Shown one piece after another: positions 23,723-36,430 of a DNA stretch of 64,000 bases. The stretch is from the NCBI GenBank assembly GCA_964007475.1, contig OZ023275.1, positions 2,356,001 through 2,420,000 on the forward strand. Direction: 5' to 3'. This DNA comes from Hybos culiciformis (taxonomy: Eukaryota > Arthropoda > Insecta > Diptera > Hybotidae). Below the pieces are notes generated by a model. The model had not been told where the DNA came from. It ran no database searches and saw nothing but the letters and a program-made list of their open reading frames with translations. Positions within the stretch are counted from its first letter, which is position 1. Every line of letters begins with the position of its first letter. The translations under genes and the position numbers were made by a program.

Positions 23723-23766
23723 CGGGGCATGATGCCCCCCTTACCCCCCTCTTCACTACGCGACTG

Positions 23767-23774
23767 TCGAGACT
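23767..23774. repeat. 8-bp target-site duplication, right
   Basis: TCGAGACT, identical to the left copy at 22379-22386. Confidence 0.85.
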
Positions 23775-25820
23775 ATTGTTAGAATCTATTTAGTACCGAA
23801 AACTTCATCTAATTATCGCAAGAGTCTACATTTGAGCAAAATAAAACCAGTAAATATTTTTGATTAAAATAATGCACATCATTTGATTAACATCAGCATC
23901 ATTATATTAATTGTAAACAAAAATAAAGTAAATATTTATATCTAATACCTATATAGTTTAACTTATATTTAATATTTTGTAAAAAAAAAAAAAAAATTCT
24001 ATACATTCCACACAGTCTCAGTGGGTTCAACTTTTTTCATCTTTTCTTCGATCTGAATAAAAATAAATAAAAATTCATCACTTTTCGTAAACAATTTTTT
24101 ATTTTTAAAAGTTTATTCAATTTTATTTTCTATTCTTTTGAAATCAAATTACATATTCATCTTGTGTCAAAGTTAAACAAAAAGGAAAAATCAGATTACA
24201 TAAAATTCAATATTTTTATTTTGAATATATACTTAACGAAACGAATGATGCAAATATATTTATCTATATTCAAGCCAAAAGGAAAACTGTACAAAAAAAA
24301 ATGGGGTTAATTGAATAATTTTTTTCTTTTGATTTAAATATTAGTTTTCACGTATTTTTTTTCATTCTTAGATTCTATGTATGTATATATTTTCAAAAAA
24401 ATTATTTTCTTTGATTTATTTTGTTTTCGGAGGAGAAAATAAATAATAAGAAAACAGCAAAAACAACAACAACAGACTGATAAAAACTTCTTTCACTGCA
24501 TGATTGACTGTGAAAATCACCTTGTTGCCAATGATTGTTATCCCTTTTGTTAAATTTGCCAATTTGATTAAAAAAAAACCCACGATTTTATTATAATTTT
24601 TTTTTTATTATAAAAACTATATAAATATTTTATTTTCGTTGTTAATTTATAAATTTATGTAAACCTCAAAGCAGGTAAACTAACATAGAAACATTTTTTT
24701 TGTTTTAGAAATAAAAGACATTTTATGTGTCATGTCGAAAGATGAAATTCATTGATATGATATTTTTCCAAAAAAAAAAAAAAAACAAGTATTTGGGGCA
24801 AATCGTGCAGAAAATATTTTATTTTTTTTATATTCAATAAAAAATTTTTAAAATTTTTAAAAAAATCTTTAAAGTATAAAAAAAAAAATTTTAAGCTACA
24901 AGTTTCTCATCTATTTTTTAATATTTTTGTTGCTACAATTTAATTTGCATAAAATTATTAAGAAAATTTTGAAAATACAAATGTATAATACTAAATAATT
25001 TTCCAGTATTTAAAATATTAAGTTCTCTCTAGTACTAGGATTTAATTGTAGAAAAATTTTTTTTTAATATAATAAATACACATATGTACTTTATTTAATG
25101 AAAATGAAATTGTAATTTTTTCATGAAATTAGATTTTCTAAGAAAAAAATTTATATGGTACATTAAATACTTATTTATGACAACACTGACAACTAAGTCA
25201 AGTGCATTTTATTTCTTCTATTTTTTTTTTTTTTTTTTTTTGCTCAGATAATGCCCTAAATATTTTATTTTATCTTATTGTTGTTCAAAACAAGGACATG
25301 CATTTGAATGAAAGAATTATTATATTTATATATATGTATATGTATATAAACTATTAAGGACATAAAAATGTTTCGAGTGTTTTTATTTTTTTTGTTATAT
25401 TTTGATTTTTACAACATTTAGAAAATTAAAGAAAAAAAAAACAGCAACTAACCCACTTCATGTTTTTTCGATAATGTTCTGATTTTTTATTCTATTTTAT
25501 TTTTATATTTATTTTTAATTTTTTAAGAATAAATTCTTTGAAATTATGTATAGTTATAAATTTTCTATAAAGCCTTACCGAATTAAAAAGTCCTACTGTA
25601 GTGGGAATGGCCTAAGTATTATAAATTATAATAGTTTTTAATAATTTAATTTTGATTTAGTGGTACAATGATTGCAATATTTAGTGATACAATGATTGCA
25701 ATATTGGAAGTAATTTTAAATTATTTCACATGATTTCAAATATATTTTTTAAATTGATTTAAGTATTTTATGATTGCCCTGAAGTCAAATAAATTTACTT
25801 GCAAATGAATATTTCAAGTA
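23775..25820. other. intergenic
   Basis: AT-rich with several poly-A/T tracts. A 24-bp tandem duplication around TACAATGATTGCAATATT lies at about 25662-25706. No gene seen. Confidence 0.6.
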
Positions 25821-26122
25821 ATGTTATTTGGTGAAGGCTTTTCAGCCGGACAATTCTGTGTAAGTGATGTCGCAATTGTTGAGCATTTAGTTGCTTAATT
25901 TGTTTTAACAAAAATTAGAATTAGTGCTCGTTTGGTTTTTGAGAAACTTTGATTTTTGAATATGGAACATGGGTCACGGGATTTCTCTGGCAGGATTCGA
26001 ATTTCCAAAAAATTAATGACGCTATCATTTAGTTCTCAATTTGTGTTTACTGTACACTAATAATCACAAATTAAGCACTAAATGCTCAAAAATTGCGGCT
26101 GAAGAGCCTCCACCATGTTATT
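25821..26122. mobile_element. TIR MITE, about 286 bp, with 8-bp TSD
   Basis: The element (25829/25830-26114) starts GGTGAAGGCTTTTCAGCCG and ends CGGCTGAAGAGCCTCCACC. The inverted arms continue inward for about 50-60 bp, including GAGCATTTAGT(T)GCTTAATTTGT on the left and its inverse on the right. ATGTTATT directly flanks both sides (25821-25828 and 26115-26122). The TSD length fits hAT (8 bp) or, with one mismatch, a 9-bp Mutator-type duplication, so the superfamily is undecided. No ORF. Confidence 0.75.
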
Positions 26123-26223
26123 GTACGAAATTTTAAACAATTTTAATGCGTAGGGGATCGTTATGTTGTATTTAGTGCTATAGAATTTAGATCACTAAAT
26201 GGAGTATTATATGCGTCAATACA

Positions 26224-26326
26224 ATCATTTAGATGCATCTGCGTAAATAATGAAATCATTTAGATGCATCAGCGTATATAATGAAAAAATTTAGATGCAT
26301 CAGCGTAAATAATGAAATCATTTAGA
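26224..26326 (+). repeat. 31-bp tandem array, about 3.4 units
   Basis: The unit ATCATTTAGATGCATC(T/A)GCG followed by TAAATAATGAA repeats with a 31-bp period starting at 26224, 26255 and 26286, with a partial unit after. The same unit is present fewer times in the copy at 45 kb, so the array has changed in length since the copies diverged. Confidence 0.85.
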
Positions 26327-26479
26327 TATTTCGTATTGAATATTACGTAATAACTAAACAAACATAATATCTCTCACAATATTTCAATACAGCCAAATAC
26401 AAAAAAAAAAATGAGAAAAATGAGAACTACGTAATTCATACACAAAAATAATATCACTGACACTCACAAAAAAATAAAA

Positions 26480-26700
26480 TAAAATTAACAAGTAACATTT
26501 CCCATTTTTTTCTTTTATCTCTAAAAGAAAGAGAAATTAAAATAAAATTAACGTGGAAAATTTCCCTTTTTTTCTTTTATCTCTAAAAGAAAGAGAAATT
26601 AAAATAAAATTAACGTGGAACATTTCCCTCTTTTTCTTTTATATCTAAAAGAAAGATAAATTAAAATAAAATTAACGTGGAACATTTCCCTTTTTTCCTT
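26480..26700 (+). repeat. 62-bp tandem array, about 3.5 units
   Basis: The unit contains ACGTGGAACATTTCCC, TTTCTTTTATCTCTAAAAG and AAAGAGAAATTAAAATAAAA. The ACGTGG landmark recurs at 26551, 26613 and 26675, an exact 62-bp period. Within each unit CTTTTATCTCTAAAAGAAAG is itself partly palindromic. The array is missing from the other two Helentron-like copies. Confidence 0.9.
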
Positions 26701-26772
26701 TTTTATTATAATTTATCTCTATATTCTCTCTTTGCAACTACCTCTCCTCACGCATTAAAGCAGTATACAAGA

Positions 26773-26940
26773 TATGTTAACAAAATTTGTTATAACAACT
26801 CGTTGTCTATATACACAAACACATAGACACTCGTCAATATTATATCACTCGACCTTCGGTTTCGTGATATAATTTTGACTCGTGTCTATGTGTTTGTGTG
26901 TATAGACACCTCGTAATTAATAACAAATTTAGTTAACATA
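26773..26940. repeat. about 165-bp palindrome ending Helentron-like copy 1
   Basis: Outer bases ATATGTTAAC and GTTAACATAT pair. Further in, ACACAAACACATAGACAC pairs with GTGTCTATGTGTTTGTGT, and ATATCACTCGACC with the TTTCGTGATAT side. The centre is around TCGACCTTCGGTTTCG. The arms are interrupted by several mismatches but would form a very long hairpin. Confidence 0.85.
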
Positions 26941-26957
26941 TATTATAATCTACTATT

Positions 26958-29900
26958 AAATTATTGCTAAATGATTGCAATAAAAGTGGTCATGTGATTT
27001 CATTCGTGACAAATCAATCGGAAAAAATAATATTTGTTGAATTAAATTTTATACGTAAATGTCAACTAAAATGTATTTATGAAATTTTGTTTTTTTATTT
27101 TTTTCTAACTTTGTTACCATTATTTTTATTAATTTTAGTCCTATTAAATGAGTACTAAGTTGGACGTTTAGGATGTACGTAGTAGGTTGTTATATTATTC
27201 AAGTGAGATTTTTTATTCTCTCTAATATCACTGGAAGGAAAAAATTATCATTAAAATGTAATATAAACTTAAGTAGGTATATAAAATTTAAATCTTCAAT
27301 GAATCAAAATATCTAATTGCGTAAATTGGATGCTTAAAATCATAATTTCAATACTACATAAAACTTTATAAAGTAGATATAAATTTTTTTGTTTTTTTTA
27401 TAGGAATATCTATCCTTTAATTTGCGAAGTGTGAATGAATGACAAATTATTCATATTTTTAAAAACATTTAAATTTTAATTATTACCAAATAACACACTT
27501 AGCAGGTTAACTTTGAGAAAAATAAATAATAAGTAGGTTTGTTTCTTTTTTTTTTGTTATTTTTGCGATTATACTTTGTGCAACAAAATTATTTTCTATA
27601 GAAGAGTCTATTGTTTTATTTATTCTTGCGTATGATTGTTTTAGTTCTATCTACGTCACTCGAGAATTTTCTAATTGAAAATTTAATTGTTAATACTAAA
27701 AAAAAACAAAAATATAATCAGCTTCCTTATTATTCTCTTAATATTGCATGATGTACATATATTTAAATATTACCGTATATGCATCGCTCTATAGTCTCTC
27801 TATATGTGTTCTTGCTCATAATGTGTTTTTTTTACATTTAAATTATCTTTCAACACGTCTCTTCTGTTTCAAAGATTTGTGTGTCAACCACTTTTAAGAA
27901 GCTGAAGAATTATTTTGTTTTAAACCTAGAAAAAACTTTAAATTGTTGACACTTTAAAAAAAGAAAATGTATAATTAGTTTTGTTATTATATGTTTATGT
28001 AATTACATATAAATGTGTAGGTATGTTATAAATTTTTAAAATTAAATAATATACAAATACATACTACATAATAATTTTTATTAATTAATTCTCATTTTCA
28101 TTTTTTTTCTTCAATTATCTTATAAATTAATTTCTAAAATATTCAATAATATAATAATTCTCGATTCTCAATGCTACTTAATGAAAAGGAATGAGTTTAT
28201 CTATTTTTATTTCAAAAACATATAAATTTTATTTAGAGCCGCCGGCCCACTATGCACTATTGTACGAACACCTAGGTTTTAATTATCTTATTATTTGTAA
28301 CTATAATTACATAGTATACCTAATTATTATTTGAGTTTAAAGTTTTCAAAATTTAATCTTGAAATATCTCGATTGGTTTTTTTCATTTCGTCATAAGCAG
28401 TTCTTTGCATACTAAACATTTTTATTGTAAAATAATCTTATACGATTTTAATTGACTTACTTATCAAATTATAAAGTGAAAACGCTAAGTGTAGCAAATG
28501 GCTATGAAAAGCACACACAAATATTTATTTTCCTTATTTTTCTTCTGTATCTTAAAAGAAAATATATTATTATATGTTATATGGTTCAGCTAACAAATAA
28601 AGCTTTATTCTCTAAAAATAAGTGATTAAACGACATGATAATTTCATTTATTACGGTTTTATATACTTATATATATGTACTTATGTGAATAAAAATGGTG
28701 AATGGTGATATGCTCTGAAATTAATGTTCAAAGGACTTTACGATTATGATTATGATCTCAAGGAAGGATTCATTACATTATACATCTACATACATAAATT
28801 CTAGCGTAATAAATTTTATTTTTACCCTTATGTAAGAATAAAATGAATTTCAGCATACATGATATGTTACACATATATATTAACACAATATTATGTAAAT
28901 ATACTACTATAAGCATCAATTATTCATATATGAATGTTGTATATAATACGATATTGCAGTGTACATACCTCTTCTACATATACTATTGTATTTATTTTTC
29001 CTTAACCCTTATTATAATAAAAATGATAATTTCAGAGTAAAAATTCCTTGTTTTTCTATTCCTTTTTAAATCATAGATTAAGTTTATTAAAAATATAATA
29101 AAAAAAATTGAATATTTTTCTACTTGTTTTCTAGTGCAAATGTGTAGACTTACTTTTTAATTTAATAAATCAAGAAATTGTAAATGTAAGTAACCACCCA
29201 GTACGTACAATTTACTTGTTATGAATCCGTATATTAATATAGACTTTTGGTATATATTTGGTTGCATTCCATATTTGGTTCAGAATCAATTAAAAAAAAA
29301 TTTTTTTCTGTAAACATATCTCATACAATATAATTTTAAGTTTGTGACATTTTAACAAATTTTTTATGTTCTACGATATTTGATCTGTCATACAAGTTAA
29401 ATATGAATTATAATTTTTGTAATTCATTGCTTTTTTTTATTTCTACTGGAAATCACACATCATGTGCTTCACTTTATTTTTATGGAAAGTAAATAAATCA
29501 TTTCTGTCATTTCCAAAAAAAAAAATATTATAAATCGTTTCATAAATAAAAAAATGTGTTTTTAAGTCATACATATAAAAAGGAAATGCATTTAAGGAAT
29601 AAATCTTAGCTGGGGTCTTATGTACTATACACATTAAAGCTAAATTAAACATAAAATACCTATTAAAAAAAATTTATTAATAGAGATTATATAACTAGTA
29701 GTATATATACTTAATTAACTTTTTATTAAATAAACAGTTTTTGTAATTTAGAGTTCCGTCAAAGTTTAAAAGAATAATCTTGGAATTAAGGATCAAATAC
29801 TATTTTATTGTGCTGTGCCAAATAAATAATTGAAGTCAGTGCATAATTTTATATTAGAAAAATAATAATATGTAAGTTGAACATAATATGTATAAGAACG

Positions 29901-32900
29901 GATAGCGATATATATACATTTATTTTTATTAGTAATTTATAGCAGAATTTTCCTTTTTTTTTTTGAGGCGCATATAAAGAAAAATTAAATCAATGACCAA
30001 AACACATATTTGGGTTGGCTATGGTCCTATGGCATATATATATTTACACCATTTATTCTAATAATTTTGTTGACTTTATTATTACAAGTGAAAAATAAAT
30101 ATACGCAATCATATATATAATGTAGAATTTGTATTTGTAGTATGTACTTACATACTTACAATTACACAATTGAAATGAAAAAAAAATATTTTTTTTCTTG
30201 CAGAAATTATAATATAAAAGGTACCCCTCTTTAATATTATACTTTTTCCTTGTAATTTATTCAAAATGGATCTATTCTTAACAACAACAAAAAAAAAAGA
30301 AGGAAAATATATCCATATATAAAAATATAAAGTAAATATATGTGTATGTAAACAAATTTGTTAGCAAAACAAATTGAAAGAAAATTTATTTTTACAGAGG
30401 GAAATAAAAAATTTTTGTTACTACACAAAATGATCAAAATAGACATTTTCTGTCAATTCTAGCAAAATAATGAATCTATTTTTGCAAAAAGAAAAAAAAA
30501 AAAGAAAGAAAAATAAATAAATATAAATATAAATAACTAAATTCATTCTAAATGGGTCTCTAAAGTGTCATTTATATTTTCAAGTTCAAATAATATTTTA
30601 CGTTTGAGGACAAATAGGCAAAAATTGCAAATAAGATAACGAAAATTATTTATTTTTTTTTTTCTTGTGTATACATACTTTACTAACGATTGTACAATTA
30701 AGTAGAATTTTGAAATAAATACCAAGGAGCATTATCCTTGATTCGCGTAAGGATTATTTATCATTTTTCTACATTTATATTATTTCAATGAAAATTATAT
30801 TTTAAGATTCTCCACACGATAAAAGGTGAGATACTCGCTTATAGGAGAAAAAATATTCATTCTTTGTAATAGAGCTATTTATAATGGAGCAGTGATAACA
30901 GTTGTGATGTACCTACTATATATTTATACATTATATTATTCAGATGTATTATGTATTTATGCTAGATGCTAGTTTAATTTAAATTTTTGAAAGGGTAACA
31001 GAAAAACATGGTCCTATTTAACGAATCTATAACTGCTCTCACCTCAACTGTTATCTTTTATCGGCAAAACCAATATAATCAATAGATAAGTATATTAACA
31101 AAATGTATGATCAGTTTCCTTCGAAAATTTTAATTTTATTCGAACTCTTAGATTTCATTAAAAAGTTTATAAATTTCTATATTTTGAAAAATGTCGTTAA
31201 TTACAAACTTAAACTTAAGATACAGGGCCAATTTATAAATTTTGCGTGCTAAATACACAAAAATGTTGAATGACAAAAATTTATAGGAGTTCTAATAATA
31301 CCTGTTTTATATAAATTTGGTTTCTTTTTTTAAACAAAAAATTATTTTTTCCTTTTTAAAATCTAAAAGACCATTATCAAATTAAGTTTCCTGCCGACAC
31401 AAAGTAATATTAAATTGCTTTACAAAAAAAAAAAATCAAGAAAATTAGAACTTTTCTGCTCAATGAAATTTAATTCATTTGTATATGAGCATACATATAA
31501 GTAAGGTTATTTTGGTTTTAATATAATATATTAGACAGATGTATTATATATTTTACCCAAATTATGTACACATCAAATGCAAGTATAATGTATTGGTAGT
31601 CATTGCATAAACCACAATTATATCAAATGTGTATATGTTAAATATAGTTAAGATAAAACAGAGTTATTGTAATACAAAGAACTAAAATAAAATAACGATA
31701 TTATATGTCTGTCACAATTCTACATTTTAAAAATTATGTTAGAGAGAAATTTTTTTTTTGCTTAATTCTAAAATTCTAAAATTAAGATATCTATCTATCT
31801 AGCAAATAAGCTATACGTTTTTTTACTATAAATATAACCATATAATTATAAATCAAATTATCTCATTTTTATTTTAAAATTATATTATATTGAGAAAATA
31901 GCTGTATCAATATAGATGTTATCCCTCATGGCCACAGATTATTATGATTTAAAGACGTGAATTAAAATTTCTTGTCACTTCAAAAGACAACCAAATAGTT
32001 TTTGGAATAAAGTTAATTTTAATAAACTTCAAGGACTTTAAATTTCCAAGAAAAAAAAAAACAACTTTTAGTTTTATTAACAGTGATTATAAATTGCTGA
32101 AGTTTTTTTTTATTATTGCTTGCAAAAAAAAAAATTTTTGTTCACAATAAAAAAAAAAAAAAACTTTCACATAAATTGTCAATTTGACTTTTATTATTTT
32201 TGTTTTCAAATTCTCAAAGTTTTTTTTTTGTTTTTTTTATTTCCAGCTAGTAAAAATGATGATAATATTATTTTATTTTTTAATTTTTTAAGTCCTTTTT
32301 ATTCGTGGAAAACAAAATGAAAAGCAACACGATATTGCCTTAGTTAGACCCAAAAAAAAAAAAAAAAATTGTTGATTTTTTTTTTTAAGGAAAGTTGTTG
32401 TTTTGTTTACAAATAAAGTTAATGTTTATATATATGTATATATTATTATTTTTCCAAATGAGAAGCAAACAAGAGTTGATAATTTATATTAGGAACATTT
32501 TGCAGAAATGTGTATTTAAAAAGAATTTTTTATTCATTATATTATATTATATGTAGGTACGTGTAGAAGTTTTCCTTTGCTATTCTAATGATTCAGCAGT
32601 AAGTATATGTATATTGCATTTACTACTGGTGGTAATCGAGATTAACTGGCTTACTGATTATCAGATTAAATCTTACACTTAAGTAACTTACAATACAAAA
32701 TTACATTAAAAAAATTATATATCAAAAAGAAACTATTATACAAATTTTAAAATTTTATACATATATAATTATATGAAAATAAAACATTTTTGCAAAATAT
32801 GGTTATTTACACTTAGAAATTTAACCATTCTTTATTCTGAAAATCAAATGACAAAAAAAGACATTAAATAGAAAAATATGTTTTTTTTCTTTTAATTTGT

Positions 32901-34309
32901 TCATTGTGTTTTAAATGAGGCTACAAATTGATTCTTGGCTATTTTTCATTAGTGTTTATATAAATTTATTAATTTTAATTTCAATTTTAAAAAACTTTAA
33001 TTTAAAAAGATAAAATATTTTATTAATAGTATTAAAGTTTATTATGCTTAAATTTAAAAATCCTTGAAGGCTGGCTCTAGGACTTCTCGATTAACGTACC
33101 GAGAATTTTCCAATACACTATGTTTACTAATGCGGCTTTCTTACTGGAAAAACTATTAAAGCCCAGCTTTATTTGCAATTTTGATCAAAAGTTGAAAAAT
33201 TGAACTTTTGTGACCGAAAGAAAATAATATTTTACTCATAAAGTTAGATTTGTTGACACACACAATGGTAGATTTGAGTAGAAAAAAATGTATTTAATTT
33301 ATTATAAAAGATAAGCTCTGCTCAGGATATGAAAATAAATTTGGAAAAAAAAAATTTTTTTTTTTCAAAAAAATACCTTTTTAATTTTATTATTAATTAT
33401 AATCACAAAAAATAATAAACTTCATTTGTGCAATTTATAACAAAAAATAAAAATCATATTACATTTTAATAAAAATATTTAAAAATGTTAAGCTAAGTAA
33501 AATAAATTAATTTTTACATTATTTACAAAAAGGAAATCATAAACAGTGACAAACAAAATAATATTTTGGAAACATTATAGGCGCCATTACGACCATTGTT
33601 TTCATATTTATGATAATGATAATATATTTCCTTCGTGTTTGCATTTAAAAGTTTTTCTCTGTCACAATTTGATTTTTTTTAAATCAATGTAAACAATGTA
33701 TAAACAATTAAACAATCATGTTCTATATAATCCAGTAAATTTAATTTTATTTTAAATATAATCTAAAAGTATTCATATATAAAGATATTGATTTACCATT
33801 TTCCAGAACCTGAAGAAATAAATGATTGTTTTTTTTTTCTTTTTTAAATATTTCCTTATTTGGTTAAAGAACAGCATTTTGTGCTTCCTTGCATTTTAAA
33901 ATTTCGTTATTTCGTTACAAAAAAATAAAATTTATATATATCCGGAACAAGGATATTTTTAAAAAAATTATTACTGTTTTTGATACAAATTCGTTACATT
34001 AAGCTAGTTAGTGTATACACATTCAATCCAATGGTTTTGACAACACAATAGATTATTTTTTCAATTTCTCAATTCAATTTTATATTATATTTACAATTTC
34101 TTATATTTAGAAGTATTGATCAAATTTAATCCTTACAGCTATAAAATTTCTCTTTACTGCAATTATTTTAAGAAAAATTATGAAAAAGAAACCCCTTATT
34201 TTCCTTGTTTTATTCAAAACTAAGTTCTTGGAATTATTTTAGAACTGAAACTTCTATTTACAATTTACATTTTGAAATAAAGTTAGGAATCTAGGCTAAT
34301 TCATCGCCA
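26958..34309. other. long AT-rich gene desert
   Basis: More than 7 kb without a convincing exon, transposon end or RNA gene. Short frames are AT-driven. A short GC-rich patch (AGAGCCGCCGGCCCACTATG, near 28236) and a weak inverted pair of CGATAAAAG/CTTTTATCG (about 30817 and 31055) were checked and could not be assigned. Several TACCTACATA-type short motifs occur here, as elsewhere in the window. Confidence 0.6.
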
Positions 34310-35165
34310 GTAGGGGAGAGTGGGGGATATTTGTCATGTTTATGTAAAAAGTGTATATCTCGAAAATGATTTAATATTTTTAAATGCCGTAAGGACCAAA
34401 ATAAGCCTTGGTTATTCAGGTAAAACCATTGAATTTTGTATCAAAACTTATAGTAAGTGAGATATTTTTATTATAATAATAAAGAAATATAACATTTGAT
34501 ATCACAAACATAAAATTAATTTTTTTTCTAATAATAATAAACGTAACATAAAATATGAAATTGAATTCAATTCTTTTTTTATAATAATAATATGAAAATT
34601 ATGTTAAATTATTTTGATAAAATATTAAGGAACTTGCAATAGGAATCAAAACTTATTATTACTGTTTATATAACAAGTTATTATTTTTTATATAACATTC
34701 GCCAAGGACAAGTCCCAGCACCTATGGCGAAGGTGCCCCAATTGTTAAAAAAAAATGTTTATTAAAAAAAAAAAAATTTATTATTTACTTTTTTAAATTT
34801 TTGTTCAATTTACTTAATTTCTATTAAAATAAATAACACTTTTCACTATATATTCGTTTTTCACACAATATATATAATAACTATATACATATTCACTTTT
34901 CACACAATATTCGTTTTTGATTTTTTTTTTTTAATAATAACTGCTTACAAAATTTATCAAAAACTTACAAAAACAATCCGAAAAAAACCACACCACGTGT
35001 AACTTCTTTGTTTGTGGGACCATTACTGCGAGACTTGGCAAGTGAAACAAGACTCAATAGTGCTGCCAAATATTTTTTTTTTCAGATTTTTAGTCAAATG
35101 ATAAAATGACTAAAATTCGAGTGAAAAGGGTGCCCCACTTACGAATGTCCCCCACTTTACTATAC
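34310..35165. mobile_element. probable DNA transposon remnant with GTGGGGGA ends
   Basis: The left end AGTAGGGGAGAGTGGGGGAT (about 34311-34330) and the right GTCCCCCACTTTACTATACT (about 35146-35165) are inverted matches (AGTRRRG-type then AGTGGGGGAYATT). An additional TGCCCCACTT lies just inside the right end and GGTGCCCCAATT in the middle. No transposase is readable between the ends and no target duplication is obvious. The right boundary is uncertain because a decayed frame (35228-35502) continues beyond it. Confidence 0.42.
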
Positions 35166-35227
35166 TTATTTTTCAGATTGTTTTGTTTTGGAATTGTGCT
35201 GGATTTAATTCAAAGGCCATTAACATT

Positions 35228-35502
35228 ATGTGGCTTTTTCGGATTTAAATTGTCTAATAAAATTTTTTCCATCATTGACATTAATTAAAGGAAGATATAT
35301 AGGATCTTGAAAATTTGTCTAGAAATTGGAAATTGTGCTTAAAACTTTAGAAATTTTATCAGCGTCATTTAGATTTTCTAATGTAATATTATTTGATTCA
35401 AATTTGTCAGCAAATAATAATAAATCTTCAGGGTTGGAAACGAATACAGTATTTTTAATATTTAAATTAAAAAACCTCATAAAAAAGGTTTCCGCACAAA
35501 GC
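35228..35502 (-). pseudogene. unrecognised decayed coding fragment
   Basis: The minus-strand frame carries NTVFVSNPEDLLLFADKFES and NITLENLNDADKISKVLSTI, then a TAG stop, then QDPIYLPLINVNDGKNFIRQ in the same frame. The residue mix (D, E, N, L, S) and the continuation of sensible sequence after the stop suggest a former gene, not chance. I do not recognise the family. Its position at the edge of the GTGGGGGA element suggests a transposon-encoded protein, but this is inference. Confidence 0.35.
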
Positions 35503-36240
35503 CAAATTCAATTGGAAAAAGAAAACTCTCAAAAGAATATGAACTGATAAAATATCAAAAACACAAATTTGTGGAAATCATCTTTTTATTTTTTAAATCA
35601 TTTTATTTTCTTAAATTTACATCAACTAATTCTATTCAGAAAAAAATGGCAAAAGCATAATTTATGTTTCTTTAATAAAATATGTTTTCAAGTTTAATGC
35701 ATGTAAGTATGTAAATTGCGGTTCTTTTTATGCAAAAAAAATTTTTTTTTTTGCTAAAGTGATATAAAATTGTGCACTTTTTTTTACAACACACAGTTCA
35801 AGGCTTCTTGTTAAAAAAAAAATTCATTTTAATTGAAAATGAGAATAAAAATTATAATGAAGAATTTCATTGATAAAAAATAAATAAATATAGAACAGTT
35901 CCACAGTTTTCAGTATTTCGATTTAAGATACTTTAATTCTAAGATACCTCGGTCACAATCAGGGATTGAACGTATTTTTTAGTTTCCTACAATATCATTT
36001 TACCAATCACATTTGATCATACCTACATCCTACATCATATACAAATATAAAAATTTAGTACACTAGTTTTCATCGGAATCCATTAAAACCACACACAAAT
36101 ATGACAATGTTCATTGAAATCCAGAATTTAGTTCGATTCCTTGTGATTTAACAATTTTTCTAAGTTCCTCTAATCGACTTCTATCTAGCCACATACTAAT
36201 TTTCGTTAGAATGTGTTAGAATGTATTTAAAAAATTATAA
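35503..36240. other. intergenic, nothing recognised
   Basis: AT-rich sequence with homopolymer runs. No gene or repeat boundary seen. Confidence 0.6.
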
Positions 36241-36430
36241 AAATTTTAGGTGAAAATAAATTAGACCCTTGGCTGGTTGAGAGCCTCTAATTCCAAAATC
36301 CGAAATGATAAAATCTCAGTTTTTAATCGAGGGAAAGTGAACGAGGTGTGATTAAACATTGCTCAGATGGCTGAAAAGTTCTAAGCATTTTAGTGTCGGA
36401 TGGACGGACGGAAAACGGGCTAAAATGTTA
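36241..36430 (+). repeat. dispersed repeat, copy 1 of an inverted pair
   Basis: Contains TTAGACCCTTGGCTGGTTGA, GCCTCTAATTCCAAAATCCG and GGATGGACGGACGGA. The same blocks occur in the same order, on the opposite strand, at 37700-38000. No coding frame. GGACGGACGGACGG-like motifs are familiar from non-coding ends of dispersed fly retroelements, but the family is not identified here. Confidence 0.6.

Larger units (their letters stand above)
22387..23766. mobile_element. hAT-superfamily element with TSD, about 1380 bp
   Basis: The left end is CAGTGGCGTAGCGAGC, the right end CTTCACTACGCGACTG (reverse complement CAGTCGCGTAGTGAAG), and an exact 8-bp duplication TCGAGACT flanks both sides. Imperfect TIRs starting CAGTG plus an 8-bp TSD are diagnostic of hAT. 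Near both ends GCGCCC-rich sequence occurs, and GCGCCTTTTTGAGTA is tandemly doubled at about 23690-23720. There is no hAT transposase inside. Instead the right half contains a minus-strand Gypsy-like gag and protease remnant. The exact TSD suggests a fairly recent insertion. Confidence 0.85.
26141..26957 (+). mobile_element. Helentron-like element, copy 1 (largest, about 817 bp)
   Basis: Order: TTTTAATGCGTAGGGGATCG (5' subterminal repeat, 26141-26160); a 31-bp tandem array; a conserved block (CTCACAATATTTCAATACAG); a 62-bp tandem array found only in this copy; the inverted subterminal repeat CCTCTCCTCACGCATTAAAG (26741-26760); a palindrome of about 165 bp; and the end AATCTACTATT. No true TIRs and no coding frame. 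Subterminal inverted repeats, minisatellite insertions and a 3'-terminal stem-loop are the described structure of non-autonomous Helentron (HINE/DINE-like) elements. Class assignment is inferred, while the homology to 45346-45856 (inverted) is directly visible. Confidence 0.65.

Noticed and set aside
26224..26700. CRISPR-like array
   Set aside because: The repeats are contiguous tandem units without spacers and lie in a eukaryotic repeat element.
28843..29040. 65-codon plus-strand frame rich in I/Y/N
   Set aside because: Composition expected of AT-rich DNA, with no domain.
30817..31065. Inverted CGATAAAAG pair as ends of a transposon
   Set aside because: The match is only about 9 bp, surrounding sequence does not extend it, and no target duplication is present.
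34310..35165. Virus- or retrovirus-like LTR pair
   Set aside because: The GGGGGA ends are inverted, not direct, so they fit a DNA transposon and not LTRs.
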